A DNA stretch of 64,000 nucleotides from Streptococcus hillyeri (GCF_003686955.1 NZ_RCVM01000001.1:186001-250000), one strand, 5' to 3'; positions 16,977 through 26,978 are shown, counted from the first letter of the stretch. Notes: generated by a model from the sequence alone, not told the origin. A program made the numbers and translations.

Positions 16977-17423
16977 ATGAAAAAAAATGAACGTTTAGAA
17001 TTAATTAAAAAAATTATTTTATCGAATGAAATTGAAACACAGCATGAATTGTTATCTTTTTTAGAAAAAGAAGGTTTGACACCGACTCAAGCTACCATTT
17101 CACGTGATATGAATGAAATTGGTATCGTCAAAGTACCATCAAAATCAGGACGTTACGTTTATGGATTATCAACGAGCAAGGCAGCAGTCATTGTTCCTCA
17201 ACCGTTAAACTTATCTGCTATTATTTTAGAAATTTCACGTTTGAAAAACATGCTCAATATTGAGGTTGTTCCAGGTAATAGCCGTTTATTGAAACGCCAT
17301 ATTTTAAATGAATTTTCAGATCAAATTTTTAGCTTGGTTGCTGATGATGATAGCCTTCTTCTCGTTGCTCCAACGGATGCTACGGCAGAAGCTCTTCAAA
17401 AACGTATTAGCAGCTGGACTTAA
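16977..17423 (+). CDS. argR: Arginine repressor ArgR/AhrC
   Basis: 148 residues from the ATG at 16977; the ATG at 16968 would add three residues, and neither has a strong ribosome binding site. The N-terminal winged helix (ATISRDMNEIGIVKVPS) binds ARG boxes. The C-terminal oligomerisation domain has NLSAIILEIS and SLVADDDSLLLVAPTDATAEAL, where the DD-containing loop binds arginine. It represses arginine synthesis or activates catabolism. It lies before recN, the usual Firmicute position. Streptococci often carry several ArgR paralogues, so the exact role is open. Confidence 0.9.
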   Translation: MKKNERLELIKKIILSNEIETQHELLSFLEKEGLTPTQATISRDMNEIGIVKVPSKSGRYVYGLSTSKAAVIVPQPLNLSAIILEISRLKNMLNIEVVPGNSRLLKRHILNEFSDQIFSLVADDDSLLLVAPTDATAEALQKRISSWT

Positions 17424-17440
17424 TCAAATAAGGAGTGGCT

Positions 17441-19099
17441 ATGTTATTAGAAATTGCCATCAGAAACTTTGCCATCATTGAAGAAATTTCGCTCAATTTT
17501 GAGAAGGGAATGACCGTGCTGACTGGTGAGACAGGGGCAGGGAAATCCATCATTATTGATGCCATGAATCTGATGTTAGGTTCTCGTGCTAGCACAGAAG
17601 TCATCCGTTATGGAGCGCCAAAAGCAGAGATAGAAGGTCTCTTTTCAGTGGACCAAAATACTGCACTAACACAACTCTTAGAAGATAATGGGATTGAAGT
17701 GACCGATGAACTCATTATCCGCCGTGAGATTTTGCAAAATGGCCGTAGCATTAGCCGTATCAATGGTTCCTTAGTTAATTTGACGACACTTAAGGCTGTT
17801 GGGCAACATTTGGTGGACATTCATGGTCAACATGACCAAGAAGAATTGATGAAACCAGCCTTACATGGTCACTTGCTAGATGCTTTTGGCGATGATGAGT
17901 TTGTGGCGCTCAAAAAATCCTACCAAGAGATTTTTGATCGCTATAAAACTTTGCGTAAGGCAGTTGTGACTAAACAAAAAAATGAGCAGGAGCACAAGGC
18001 GCGCATTGAGATGTTAGAGTTTCAATTGGCTGAACTTGAAGCTGCCAATCTTGTCTCTGGCGAGGATCAAGCGCTCAATCAAGAACGCGATAAACTGCTC
18101 AATCATAAAAACATTGCAGACACATTGACCAATGCCTTTGTCATGTTAGATAATGATGACTTTTCCAGCCTGTCTAACGTCCGTTCAGCAATGAATGATT
18201 TGATGAGTTTGGAAGAATTTGACTTGGAATACAAGGAGCTTTCTAGCAGTCTTTCGGAAGCCTATTACGTTATGGAAGAAGTGACTAAGCGTCTTGGAAC
18301 CATTATTGATGATTTGGATTTTGATGCCGGTCGCTTACAGGCAATTGAACAACGTTTAGATGTGATATACAGCATCACTAGAAAATACGGTGGCTCAGTT
18401 GATGATGTCTTAGATTATTTGGCTAATATTAGTTCAGAGTATAGTCTTTTAACTGGTCAAGGGCAATCTTCAGATGACATGGAACGTGAACTTAAGGTGC
18501 TAGAAAAAGAGTTGGTCTCAACAGCGGCACAATTGAGCCAAGAAAGACATACTCTAGCAGTTGCTCTCCAAGATGAAATCAAGTCAGAACTTAAAGACCT
18601 TTATATGGAAAAAGCGGAGTTTCAGGTCCAATTTATCAAAAGTAAATTTAATCGCGAAGGAAATGAAACTGTCGAATTTTACATTTCAACAAATCCTGGT
18701 GAAGGGTTCAAGCCTTTGGTTAAGGTTGCGTCTGGTGGAGAATTATCTCGTCTCATGCTAGCCATAAAATCAGCCTTTTCAAGAAGAGAAGATAAGACAA
18801 GTATTGTATTTGATGAAGTAGACACAGGGGTGTCAGGTCGTGTTGCGCAGGCTATTGCCCAAAAAATTCATAAAATTGGTCGCCACGGTCAAGTTTTGGC
18901 GATTTCCCATCTCCCACAGGTGATTGCTATCGCTGATTATCAGTTCTTTATTGAAAAGCAGAGCGATGATACCAAGACTGTTTCAACAGTGCGTCTACTG
19001 ACGCCAGAAGAACGTGTTGAAGAAATCGCTAAAATGTTAGCAGGAGATGATGTGACAGAAACTGCTCGCATTCAAGCAAGAGAATTATTAAAACTTTAG
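17441..19099 (+). CDS. recN: DNA repair protein RecN
   Basis: 552 residues from the ATG at 17441, preceded by AAGGAG. It is an SMC-like ATPase: Walker A GETGAGKS (about residue 30), Q-loop region DIHGQHDQEELM, a long coiled-coil middle (about 150-350), signature VASGGELSRLMLAIK and Walker B TSIVFDEVDTGVSG. It acts early in double-strand-break repair and in processing of incoming DNA. It is the last gene of the xse-isp-tly-arg-rec unit; a terminator follows 7 nt after the stop. Confidence 0.95.
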   Translation: MLLEIAIRNFAIIEEISLNFEKGMTVLTGETGAGKSIIIDAMNLMLGSRASTEVIRYGAPKAEIEGLFSVDQNTALTQLLEDNGIEVTDELIIRREILQNGRSISRINGSLVNLTTLKAVGQHLVDIHGQHDQEELMKPALHGHLLDAFGDDEFVALKKSYQEIFDRYKTLRKAVVTKQKNEQEHKARIEMLEFQLAELEAANLVSGEDQALNQERDKLLNHKNIADTLTNAFVMLDNDDFSSLSNVRSAMNDLMSLEEFDLEYKELSSSLSEAYYVMEEVTKRLGTIIDDLDFDAGRLQAIEQRLDVIYSITRKYGGSVDDVLDYLANISSEYSLLTGQGQSSDDMERELKVLEKELVSTAAQLSQERHTLAVALQDEIKSELKDLYMEKAEFQVQFIKSKFNREGNETVEFYISTNPGEGFKPLVKVASGGELSRLMLAIKSAFSRREDKTSIVFDEVDTGVSGRVAQAIAQKIHKIGRHGQVLAISHLPQVIAIADYQFFIEKQSDDTKTVSTVRLLTPEERVEEIAKMLAGDDVTETARIQARELLKL

Positions 19100-19105
19100 A
19101 AAACT

Positions 19106-19137
19106 AAAAGAGGTTGAATTGTTTAGACCTCTTTTAT
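19106..19137 (+). terminator. Terminator after recN
   Basis: A 9-bp stem AAAAGAGGT (19106-19114) with ACCTCTTTT (19127-19135) and a 12-nt loop. Confidence 0.8.
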
Positions 19138-19316
19138 CAATTTTCTGAGCAATTTTGCTATAATATTACCATTAAGATTAAAAAGGATAACGTGTACAAG
19201 TGTTCTAAAACTCAAGAACTAAGGTTACTGTCAGCTCAATGAATGTAAGATTTCGTGACCTAGTTAGTTTCTGATTGTGATAGCATATAAGAACATTTAA
19301 AATCACACGTTTTTGG

Positions 19317-19322
19317 TATGAT
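19317..19322 (+). promoter_or_regulatory. -10 element very close to the degV start
   Basis: Extended -10 TGGTATGAT (hexamer 19317-19322) ends 5 nt before the degV ATG at 19328, so the transcript could begin at or next to the start codon. A second extended -10 (TGCTATAAT, hexamer 19159-19164) could give a longer leader. Confidence 0.45.
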
Positions 19323-19327
19323 ATATT

Positions 19328-20164
19328 ATGATTAAAATTTTGACAGATTCGTCGGTTACTATTGAGCCAGAGTTAATCAAGGAATTAGATATTACTGTTG
19401 TTCCCTTATCTGTCATGGTGGATGGAACACTTTATTCTGATGCTGAACTCAAAGAGGTCAGTAAATTTCGCTCTCTAATGAGAGGTAGCAAAGAACTTCC
19501 TAAAACCAGCCAGCCGCCAGTTGGTCTATTTTCTGAGACTTACGAGTCATTGGTTAAAGGCGGGGCAGACCATATTATTGCCATTCACCTCACTCATTCC
19601 CTATCGGGGACCTTAGAAGCTTCACGCCAAGGAGCAAACATCGCAGAAGCTCCAGTGACGATCGTGGATTCAACCTTCACTGACCAAGCTATGAAATTCC
19701 AAGTTGTTGAAGCAGCTAAGTTAGCCAAGGCAGGGGCGGACCTAGAGACGGTATTAGCTCGTATTGAAGAAGTACGAACGAAGTCTGAGCTCTTTATTGG
19801 AGTTTCAACCTTAGAAAATTTGGTTAAAGGTGGTCGTATAGGACGTGTGACAGGGAGGCTGAGTTCATTACTCAATATTAAGGTCATTATGGAACTTAAA
19901 AATCATGAGCTCACTCCAATCGTTAAAGGGCGTGGGACAAAGACTTTTACCAAATGGCTAGAAAACTGGAAATCACAGATTGCTTCTCGAAAAATCGCTG
20001 AAATTGGGATCTCGTACTCGGGGACGATTGATTTGGCACAATCCCTAAAAGAAGAACTTTTAGAGGTCGTTGATGCCTCAAAAATTTCGGTTCTAGAAAC
20101 AGGTTCAATCATCCAAACGCATACAGGGGAAGGGGCATTTGCCGTCATGGTGCGCTATGAATAA
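19328..20164 (+). CDS. DegV family fatty-acid-binding protein (FakB-like)
   Basis: 278 residues with the DegV fold. It begins [15 protein letters not shown] and has [23 protein letters not shown] and KGGRIGR segments that line the fatty-acid pocket in FakB proteins. FakB proteins present a bound fatty acid to the kinase FakA for phosphorylation and entry into phospholipids. There is no Shine-Dalgarno before the ATG. The 3' end overlaps the lipase gene by 8 nt. Confidence 0.88.
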   Translation: MIKILTDSSVTIEPELIKELDITVVPLSVMVDGTLYSDAELKEVSKFRSLMRGSKELPKTSQPPVGLFSETYESLVKGGADHIIAIHLTHSLSGTLEASRQGANIAEAPVTIVDSTFTDQAMKFQVVEAAKLAKAGADLETVLARIEEVRTKSELFIGVSTLENLVKGGRIGRVTGRLSSLLNIKVIMELKNHELTPIVKGRGTKTFTKWLENWKSQIASRKIAEIGISYSGTIDLAQSLKEELLEVVDASKISVLETGSIIQTHTGEGAFAVMVRYE

Positions 20165-20996
20165 AAGACGATTGTTGTTGGGAGTTATAGGTTTTCTATT
20201 ATCTTACCTCTTTTTCTTGGCTCTCTTTAATGTAATCGTCCCAAAATCAGACAGTAAGTTAACCAAAAAAGATTTTCTATCCCAAAAAGTTGAAACCTTT
20301 TCTTATGTCGCTATTGGTGACTCACTTACTGAAGGAGTAGGAGATACAACAGGTCAGGGTGGCTTTATTCCTTTACTAGGAAATAATCTAAATGCAACAT
20401 ATGGTTATGAAATTAATAGCCAAAATTACGGCGTTGCTGGAAATACAAGTAACCAGATTTTAAAACGCATGAAAGACGATGAAGACATCAAAGAAAGTTT
20501 GGAAAAAGCTGATTTAATGACCTTGACAGTTGGTGGTAACGACGTCATGGCTGTCATTCGAAAGAATTTAGCTGATTTAGATGTAGACACCTTTAAAAAA
20601 CCAGCTAAGGATTACCAAAAACGTCTGAGAAAGATTATTGAATTAGCTAGAGAGGATAATAAGAATCTCCCAATCTATATTTTAGGTATTTATAATCCCT
20701 TTTATCTGAATTTTCCTGAAGTGACAGAAATGCAAACTGTCGTGGAAAATTGGAATAAGGCTACTCAAAAGGTGACAAAAGAATACCAAAATGTTTATTT
20801 TGTTCCTATTAATGATCTCCTTTATAAAGGAATTAATGGTGAAGAAGGTATTGTTCAAACATCTGGAAAACAGACAACTGTTATCAACGATGCCCTTTTT
20901 GCTGATGATCTTTTTCATCCCAATAATACAGGTTACCAGCTAATGGCAGATGCCGTGACGGAGGAAATTCGTGAAACAAAGAAAAAATGGAAATAA
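20157..20996 (+). CDS. SGNH/GDSL-family lipase or esterase, membrane anchored
   Basis: 279 residues from the ATG at 20157 inside the degV tail. One N-terminal membrane helix ([19 protein letters not shown], about 5-25) is followed by an extracytoplasmic SGNH hydrolase domain. Block I is AIGDSLTEG with the nucleophilic Ser; block II Gly is in NYGVAGNTS; block III is TVGGNDV; block V is [10 protein letters not shown] with Asp and His. It is expected to cleave ester groups on wall or lipid substrates outside the cell. The tail overlaps the YpmS-like gene by 26 nt. Confidence 0.88.
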   Translation: MNKRRLLLGVIGFLLSYLFFLALFNVIVPKSDSKLTKKDFLSQKVETFSYVAIGDSLTEGVGDTTGQGGFIPLLGNNLNATYGYEINSQNYGVAGNTSNQILKRMKDDEDIKESLEKADLMTLTVGGNDVMAVIRKNLADLDVDTFKKPAKDYQKRLRKIIELAREDNKNLPIYILGIYNPFYLNFPEVTEMQTVVENWNKATQKVTKEYQNVYFVPINDLLYKGINGEEGIVQTSGKQTTVINDALFADDLFHPNNTGYQLMADAVTEEIRETKKKWK

Positions 20997-21585
20997 GAGA
21001 CGCATTAATGGTTGGAAGTGGGCGTTTATTTTGCTTCTATCAGCACAGTTTGCCCTATTTTCGGTGATTGCTAGTCGTTTAATCGAAATTCGTGAGCCAG
21101 TAACAGAGTCAGTTTCGACTAAGTCAAAAGATAAGAGTATTAGCATCGGAACAATCACGACTACTAAAGAGCAGCTAAATGCCACACTGGCTTCATATCT
21201 ATCTGATTTAAAGGCTAAAAATTTGACCTTTGAATTTTATGCTAGCTCAACCACCATGCTTTTTGAGGGAGCTTATACTTTCTTGGGATATGAAGTGCCA
21301 CTCTATATTTATTTTGAACCTTATGTTTCAGAAAATGGAGCAGTGCAGTTGAAATTGACTTCTTTCTCTGCTGGAACCCTATCATTGCCAGAAGGTGAGG
21401 TCCTAAAATACCTCAAGAAAGCCTATAAATTCCCTGAATTGGTAACGGTTGATACTGAAAATTCTCTCATCACAATTGATGTGACAAAAATCAAAAATTC
21501 TCAAGACATTTATGTCAAAGCTAAAAAAATTGATTTGAAAAATGACGTCATCACTTTCGAAATTTACAAGAAAAATGGAAAATAA
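20971..21585 (+). CDS. YpmS-like membrane-anchored protein (DUF2140)
   Basis: 204 residues from a GTG start supported by GGAGG 6 nt upstream. The N-terminus is strongly basic ([15 protein letters not shown]), followed by one membrane helix (about 17-33) and an extracytoplasmic beta-rich domain with SSTTMLFEGAYTFLG and VQLKLTSFSAGTLSLPEGEVL typical of DUF2140. The function is unknown; Firmicute YpmS genes regularly follow the SGNH lipase gene (ypmR-ypmS in Bacillus), so the two probably work together at the membrane surface. Confidence 0.8.
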   Translation: MKQRKNGNKRRINGWKWAFILLLSAQFALFSVIASRLIEIREPVTESVSTKSKDKSISIGTITTTKEQLNATLASYLSDLKAKNLTFEFYASSTTMLFEGAYTFLGYEVPLYIYFEPYVSENGAVQLKLTSFSAGTLSLPEGEVLKYLKKAYKFPELVTVDTENSLITIDVTKIKNSQDIYVKAKKIDLKNDVITFEIYKKNGK

Positions 21586-21597
21586 GCACTTCAAAAC

Positions 21598-21626
21598 TTG
21601 AAAAGAGCTTACATTTATGCTATAAT
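21598..21626 (+). promoter_or_regulatory. Strong promoter of ptsHI
   Basis: -35 TTGAAA (21598-21603), 17-nt spacer ending in TGC, -10 TATAAT (21621-21626). Close to consensus. Confidence 0.8.
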
Positions 21627-21688
21627 TTACGATTGTAAGGGTTATCAATCGATAACTCAGAAATTCAAAAAAACAAAGGAGAAACCAC

Positions 21689-21952
21689 ATGGCTTCTAAA
21701 GAATTCCACATTGTTGCAGAAACAGGTATCCACGCACGTCCAGCGACTTTACTTGTTCAAACAGCTAGCAAATTTGCATCAGATATCACTTTGGATTACA
21801 AAGGTAAATCAGTAAACCTTAAATCAATCATGGGTGTTATGTCACTTGGTGTTGGTCAAGGTGCTGACGTAACTATCTCTGCAGAAGGTGCTGATGAAGC
21901 AGAAGCACTTGCAGCAATCGAAGAAACAATGACAAAAGAGGGATTGGCTTAA
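21689..21952 (+). CDS. ptsH: Phosphocarrier protein HPr
   Basis: 87 residues. His15 in [12 protein letters not shown] is the phosphoacceptor from enzyme I. Ser46 in [12 protein letters not shown] is the HPr kinase site that links sugar supply to CcpA control. The near-consensus promoter, AAGGAG ribosome binding site and highly optimised codons fit a very highly expressed gene. It is the first gene of the ptsHI operon, with 4 nt between its stop and ptsI. Confidence 0.98.
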   Translation: MASKEFHIVAETGIHARPATLLVQTASKFASDITLDYKGKSVNLKSIMGVMSLGVGQGADVTISAEGADEAEALAAIEETMTKEGLA

Positions 21953-21956
21953 GATT

Positions 21957-23690
21957 ATGACAGAAATGCTTAAAGGAATCGCAGCATCTGACGGTGTTGC
22001 CGTTGCTAAAGCATATCTACTGGTTCAACCAGACTTGTCATTCGAGACAATCACAGTTGAAGACACAACTGCGGAAGAAGCTCGTCTAGATGCTGCTCTA
22101 GCGGCGTCGCAAGACGAGCTTTCTGTTATCCGTGAGAAAGCAGTAGGTACGCTCGGAGAAGAGGCGGCAGCAGTTTTTGATGCCCACCTCATGGTATTGG
22201 CTGACCCAGAAATGATTAGCCAAATTAAAGAAACAATTCGTGCTAAACAAACCAACGCTGAAACTGGTTTGAAAGAAGTGACTGATATGTTCATCACTAT
22301 CTTTGAAGGCATGGAAGATAACCCATACATGCAAGAGCGTGCAGCTGATATCCGTGATGTAGCAAAACGTGTTCTTGCCCACCTTCTTGGTGTAAAACTT
22401 CCAAACCCAGCAACTATCAGTGAAGAGTCTATCGTGATTGCTCACGATTTGACACCATCTGATACTGCTCAATTGGACAAAAAATTTGTAAAAGCCTTTG
22501 TCACAAACATTGGTGGACGTACAAGTCACTCAGCTATCATGGCACGTACGCTTGAAATTGCTGCTGTACTTGGTACAAATAACATTACAGAAATTGTTAA
22601 AGATGGAGACCTTCTAGCCGTTAATGGTATTACTGGTGAAGTTGTTATCAACCCATCAGAAGAAGTTATTGCAGAATTCAAAGAAGCTGGTGAAGCTTAT
22701 GCTAAGCAAAAAGCTGAGTGGGCACTTCTTAAAGATGCACAAACAGTGACTGCTGATGGTAAACACTTTGAATTGGCAGCTAACATTGGTACTCCAAAAG
22801 ATGTTGAGGGTGTTAATGATAACGGTGCTGAGGCAGTAGGTCTTTACCGTACAGAATTCCTTTACATGGATTCACAAGACTTCCCAACAGAAGATGAGCA
22901 ATATGAAGCTTATAAAGCTGTTCTTGAAGGTATGAATGGTAAACCTGTCGTTGTCCGTACAATGGACATCGGTGGTGATAAAGAACTTCCATACTTTGAC
23001 ATGCCACACGAAATGAACCCATTCCTTGGTTTCCGTGCGCTTCGTATCTCTATCTCTGAGACTGGTGATGCGATGTTCCGTACACAAATTCGCGCCCTTC
23101 TCCGTGCTTCAGTTCATGGTCAACTTCGCATCATGTTCCCAATGGTTGCACTTCTTACAGAATTCCGTGCAGCTAAGAAAGTCTTCGATGAAGAAAAAGC
23201 GAACTTGTTGGCGGAAGGTGTAGCTGTTGCGGATGATATCCAAGTTGGTATCATGATTGAAATCCCAGCAGCAGCAATGCTCGCTGACCAATTTGCGAAA
23301 GAAGTAGACTTCTTCTCAATTGGTACAAACGACCTTATCCAATACACAATGGCTGCAGACCGTATGAACGAACAAGTATCATACCTCTACCAACCATATA
23401 ACCCATCAATCCTTCGTTTGATTAACAACGTTATCAAAGCAGCACACGCAGAAGGTAAATGGGCTGGTATGTGTGGTGAGATGGCAGGTGACCAACAAGC
23501 TGTTCCGCTTCTTGTCGGAATGGGACTTGATGAGTTCTCTATGTCAGCCACATCAGTTCTTCGTACACGTAGCTTGATGAAGAAACTTGACACTGCTAAG
23601 ATGGAAGAGTACGCAAACCGTGCCCTTACAGAATGTTCAACAGCAGAAGAAGTTCTTGAATTGGCTAAAGAGTATGTTAATTTTGACTAA
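21957..23690 (+). CDS. ptsI: PTS enzyme I, phosphoenolpyruvate-protein phosphotransferase
   Basis: 577 residues. The N-terminal HPr-binding helical part is followed by the phospho-His motif [12 protein letters not shown]. The C-terminal PEP-binding TIM barrel carries [19 protein letters not shown] and [15 protein letters not shown], and the active Cys lies in GMCGEMAGD. It starts the phosphate relay PEP to HPr for sugar uptake. Codon use is as optimised as in ptsH. Confidence 0.98.
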   Translation: MTEMLKGIAASDGVAVAKAYLLVQPDLSFETITVEDTTAEEARLDAALAASQDELSVIREKAVGTLGEEAAAVFDAHLMVLADPEMISQIKETIRAKQTNAETGLKEVTDMFITIFEGMEDNPYMQERAADIRDVAKRVLAHLLGVKLPNPATISEESIVIAHDLTPSDTAQLDKKFVKAFVTNIGGRTSHSAIMARTLEIAAVLGTNNITEIVKDGDLLAVNGITGEVVINPSEEVIAEFKEAGEAYAKQKAEWALLKDAQTVTADGKHFELAANIGTPKDVEGVNDNGAEAVGLYRTEFLYMDSQDFPTEDEQYEAYKAVLEGMNGKPVVVRTMDIGGDKELPYFDMPHEMNPFLGFRALRISISETGDAMFRTQIRALLRASVHGQLRIMFPMVALLTEFRAAKKVFDEEKANLLAEGVAVADDIQVGIMIEIPAAAMLADQFAKEVDFFSIGTNDLIQYTMAADRMNEQVSYLYQPYNPSILRLINNVIKAAHAEGKWAGMCGEMAGDQQAVPLLVGMGLDEFSMSATSVLRTRSLMKKLDTAKMEEYANRALTECSTAEEVLELAKEYVNFD

Positions 23691-23711
23691 TATTGGTTAA
23701 TTTAAGTATTT

Positions 23712-23738
23712 AAACACGACTTCGGTCGTGTTTTTTGT
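23712..23738 (+). terminator. Terminator of ptsHI
   Basis: A 9-bp stem AAACACGAC (23712-23720), TTCG tetraloop, GTCGTGTTT (23725-23733), then T run. Confidence 0.9.
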
Positions 23739-23740
23739 TT

Positions 23741-24493
23741 ATGTGACTTTAAGTCCGTTTCGCTCCGTAGGTGCGAAACAAATAAACCACCCGCTATGCG
23801 GGTGCGCATCGTTGGTTATACCAAAAAAACTCCAAACGCGATACAATAAAGGTGTTCAAGCCTGAAGTAAAGCGAAAGGAGCAATATATGGCACAAAAGG
23901 CACATAGTTTATCACACACAAAGTGGATGTGTAAATACCACATTGTGTTTACACCTAAGTATAGACGAAAAGTAATCTATAATCAATATCGAAGCAGTCT
24001 AGGCGAAATATTTCGACGTTTATGTAGTTATAAAGGAGTCGAAATAATAGAAGGACATTTAATGCCAGATCAAGTTCATATGCTAGTTAGTATTCCCCCA
24101 AGAATCAGCGTTTCAAGTTTCATGGGCTACTTAAAAGGTAAAAGTGCTCTGATGATGTTTGACAAACACGCTAATCTCAAATACAAGTTTGGGAATCGCC
24201 ATTTTTGGGCAGAGGGTTATTATGTGAGCACAGTTGGACTGAATGAAGCGACTATTAAAAAATATATCCAAGAACAAGAAAAACATGATATTGCTCTGGA
24301 TAAATTGAGCGTAAAAGAATACGAAGATCCCTTTAGGGATGATGGCAAGTAATACCAGCGCCTCTTTAAGAGGCAAGTGACGAGTCAAAAGCGATTAGGC
24401 TTGAACAAAGTGAAAGCCAGCGTCTTTAGGCGCTGGCTGGTGATGTGGGCTTATAGCCCCTGTTCAAACCACCCGTTTGACGGGTGGTCATGA
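23741..24493 (+). mobile_element. IS200-type insertion element (IS200/IS605 family, tnpA only)
   Basis: A single HUH-type transposase gene is flanked by palindromic ends and no terminal inverted repeats, as expected for IS200. Left-end hairpins: GTTTCGC/GCGAAAC (23757-23779) and CACCCGC/GCGGGTG (23788-23804). Right-end hairpin: ACCACCCGT/ACGGGTGGT (24468-24488); more hairpins are at about 24360-24375 and 24419-24437. The exact boundaries cannot be set from one copy; the limits given are estimates. It sits between the ptsHI terminator and an MFS gene and interrupts neither. Confidence 0.75.
23888..24352 (+). CDS. tnpA: IS200-family transposase TnpA with altered HUH motif
   Basis: 154 residues from the ATG at 23888 (AAAGGAG 6 nt upstream); a longer in-frame start at 23852 lacks a site. 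It is a Y1 single-strand transposase: the nucleophile is Tyr126 in EATIKKYIQEQ, and the family strings HTKWMCKYHIVFTPKYR and FGNRHFWAEGYYVSTVG are intact. The metal-binding HUH motif normally reads DHVH; here it is D61-Q62-V63-H64, so the first His is Gln. One base change (CAC or CAT to CAA) would do this. The protein is full length, but catalysis may be lost. Confidence 0.88.
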   Translation: MAQKAHSLSHTKWMCKYHIVFTPKYRRKVIYNQYRSSLGEIFRRLCSYKGVEIIEGHLMPDQVHMLVSIPPRISVSSFMGYLKGKSALMMFDKHANLKYKFGNRHFWAEGYYVSTVGLNEATIKKYIQEQEKHDIALDKLSVKEYEDPFRDDGK

Positions 24494-24634
24494 TTTTTGG
24501 TTTATTGACTACTGTAGTGAGCCTCTTGATAAATAATTGTTTTCTATTGTATAAGTATTGACTTATTTGATCTAAAAGAATATACTGTTATTTAATAAAC
24601 GTTTATTTATTTTTTAGATAATGAGGATTTATTT

Positions 24635-25888
24635 ATGATGAAGATTCTTAAAAATAAGCTATTCATGTGGACTTATTTAGCTGATACTCTCTCGAATTTT
24701 GGTGATGTTGTGTATTATTTGGCTTTGATGGATTATGTCTTGCAATTGCCGAATGCCCCTCTTGCGATTTCTTTGGTGACAGTATCAGAGACATTACCCT
24801 ATCTGACCATGCTTATCATGGCAGTTTGGGCTGACCAGACGAAGGACAAAGTCAATCGTATTTTAGGGACACAGTTTTTCCGTGTTAGTCTTTATGTTGT
24901 CATGGGATTGGTGATGGGCTTTTCTCCCGCTTTATGGATTGTTGGGGTGGCTATCCTCATCAATATCTTGTCTGACTTATCTGGTCAATATGAAAATGCT
25001 CTGTACACGCCAATCAGTTTACGTGTGATTCCTCGTGAAGATAGGGAAACACTGATTGCCTTTCGTCAGGGATCAAGGTATGCTTTACAACTTGTTTTTC
25101 AGTCTCTTGGAGCTCTCCTAGTGACACTTTTAGGTTATCAGCAATTAGCCTTCTTAAATGCTGGTACATTTTTCCTAAGTTTTGTCATCATGTGTGGACT
25201 GCGGCCATTTTTACAGAACCTCTTAGAAAAAAATCCGATTCAAATGCCAGAAGAGGCACATGAAGATAATATAGGTCAAATCAGAAAGTTGCTGAATGCT
25301 TTAAAGAATGCTGTGCAGACCTTGAAAGAAAGTTCAAGTTTACTGAGATTGTCTCTTATCTGCTTGACAGGCTTGAATGCCATTAGTGCAGCACAAACGC
25401 CTCTTATCCTTTTTATCATGAGTCAGAACAAAGACTTTGTGTTGGGAAGTTCAGCAATGACGTTGGCTCTTTTGTCATCAGTTGCTATTATAGGAGTGGT
25501 GACAGGGAGCGTGTTGACAAGGACACTTTTTAAAGAGACATCACTACATTTCCTACTGATAGCAAGTGCAGGAGTAACAACATTATGTTTCTTGGGCTTG
25601 TTTGGTGAGCAGATTGTTCTGGTGTTAGTCTTTCAATTGATTAGTCGTATCATGAATGGGGTGATGATGCCAAAGCTTCAGACAATGGTATTCAACTCTA
25701 TTCCAGAACACCAGCTAGCAACTGTTGGGGCAGGGATTGATACGATGGTGACGTTGGGGATGGTGTTCACTCCTATATTACTTTCTGGTATGATATTGGT
25801 CCTACCAGCACGTTTCATCTCCGTTCTTTTTGTCTTGCTTTCCACGCTACTTTTGGGGTATACTTTTAAAGAAGCAAAGAAAATATGA
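24635..25888 (+). CDS. MFS transporter
   Basis: 417 residues with about 12 hydrophobic segments, starting LFMWTYLADTLSNFGDVVYYLAL. A loop AVWADQTKDKVNRILGTQFFR resembles the MFS signature between TM2 and TM3. It belongs to the broad MFS_1/EntS-like exporter group; the substrate is unknown. The start could be 24635 or the next ATG at 24638, with GAGG upstream. The regulator that follows 9 nt later (ArsR-like C-terminus) is probably cotranscribed and may control this transporter. Confidence 0.8.
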   Translation: MMKILKNKLFMWTYLADTLSNFGDVVYYLALMDYVLQLPNAPLAISLVTVSETLPYLTMLIMAVWADQTKDKVNRILGTQFFRVSLYVVMGLVMGFSPALWIVGVAILINILSDLSGQYENALYTPISLRVIPREDRETLIAFRQGSRYALQLVFQSLGALLVTLLGYQQLAFLNAGTFFLSFVIMCGLRPFLQNLLEKNPIQMPEEAHEDNIGQIRKLLNALKNAVQTLKESSSLLRLSLICLTGLNAISAAQTPLILFIMSQNKDFVLGSSAMTLALLSSVAIIGVVTGSVLTRTLFKETSLHFLLIASAGVTTLCFLGLFGEQIVLVLVFQLISRIMNGVMMPKLQTMVFNSIPEHQLATVGAGIDTMVTLGMVFTPILLSGMILVLPARFISVLFVLLSTLLLGYTFKEAKKI

Positions 25889-25897
25889 GGTATGCTT

Positions 25898-26908
25898 ATG
25901 GAGATGGATTATCAACCTTATCGCAGTGAGATTTTTGAGTATTTTTTACTACCAACTTTTCTTCATGAACGTTCCGAGTCGCAATGGGAATTTAGTCAAA
26001 AAGAAAAACAGATTCTAGGTGAAACCTTTCAAGTATTAGAAGATTTGTATCAGCTGTTTCTTCCCTTTAAAGAGGAAATGTTAACCTACTATCTTATGGG
26101 TGATGGGATAAGTTTGTTAGGTTCTTGTTACCTCTATTTATTAGACAAGGGGTATGACCCGCAAACAGTAGAAGAAGCACATGAGTTGATATTACAGTTG
26201 AGTGCTGATGAGGTAGAGCATTGTCTGCGAACTCTTGTACTGGGAGAGAGTGTGGAACAGTATGCGAATCAAACACTGATAAACCTTTTGCTAGATAGTT
26301 CTGCTAGCTCAGATTTGAAATGGAATTTTCTCGCTTTTTCACAAGATTTACTTGGCAATTTGAAGAAATTGATTGAACTCTCTCGCCGCTTAATTCCTCT
26401 TTACCAGCCTTTTATGGACAAGGGACAATCTCAAAAAGAGCAGTTTTTGAATCAGATGTCACTGGAAACATTCCTAGAAAAAGAGATGGAAGAGCAGAGC
26501 GACAAGGTAGAGGTATTTTTGTTAAATGCCTGGTTGATTCGTCTTTATCAACTGACGCTTCCTCACCTGAAAAATTATTCTAGTATTATTACTCTTTCTT
26601 GCCAAATAGACCAGATTTTACAAGTGCGTGAGGCCATGGATGATGATCAGTTGAGTACGATTCTAAAAGTTCTGAGTGATTTGAGTCGCTACAAAGTCTT
26701 GGTTGAATTAACAAAACCTTTGGCGAAAACAAAAGATATTGCCAAGAAGTTAGGGATTACAGGGCCAGGGGTATCCTTTCATACACAGAAGTTACTCAAT
26801 GCGAACCTCTTGAAAGCTAACCGTGACGATAAAGCGGTTCGCTATGATGCGAATAAAGACTTATTGCGTGAACTTGTCGAAAAAATACAAGAAGATTTTG
26901 ACTTGTAA
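25898..26908 (+). CDS. Large ArsR-like winged-helix regulator, paired with MFS transporter
   Basis: 336 residues from the ATG at 25898, with GAGG at 25887-25890. Residues 1-250 form a helical domain of no recognised family, rich in Leu and Glu. Residues about 255-336 form a winged helix of ArsR type: LSTILKVLSDLSRYKVLVELTKPLAKTKDIAKK, then GVSFHTQKLLNANLL as the recognition part. Similar fusions occur in lactic acid bacteria next to MFS exporters. It probably senses the transporter's substrate; this is inference from context. Confidence 0.7.
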   Translation: MEMDYQPYRSEIFEYFLLPTFLHERSESQWEFSQKEKQILGETFQVLEDLYQLFLPFKEEMLTYYLMGDGISLLGSCYLYLLDKGYDPQTVEEAHELILQLSADEVEHCLRTLVLGESVEQYANQTLINLLLDSSASSDLKWNFLAFSQDLLGNLKKLIELSRRLIPLYQPFMDKGQSQKEQFLNQMSLETFLEKEMEEQSDKVEVFLLNAWLIRLYQLTLPHLKNYSSIITLSCQIDQILQVREAMDDDQLSTILKVLSDLSRYKVLVELTKPLAKTKDIAKKLGITGPGVSFHTQKLLNANLLKANRDDKAVRYDANKDLLRELVEKIQEDFDL

Positions 26909-26932
26909 AAAAATAGAAGTAGGAAGTGGAAG

Positions 26933-26978
26933 AAAAAAGGCATAAGACCAGTGATAAAACTGATTTTATGCCTTTTTG
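26933..26978 (+). terminator. Terminator after MFS/regulator pair (probably bidirectional)
   Basis: A 12-bp stem AAAAAGGCATAA (26934-26945) pairs with TTATGCCTTTTT (26965-26976), with an inner CAGT/ACTG stem. A/T runs on both sides allow use by the convergent AlkD-like gene. Confidence 0.8.

Noticed and set aside
22098..22529. Long - strand frame of 143 codons inside ptsI
   Set aside because: A shadow of a highly expressed gene with biased codons; no start signal and an unlikely composition rich in Cys, His and Phe.
23757..23804. Hairpins after ptsI read as a small CRISPR-like or REP array
   Set aside because: They are the left-end structures of an IS200-type element: different stems, no regular spacing, no repeated units.
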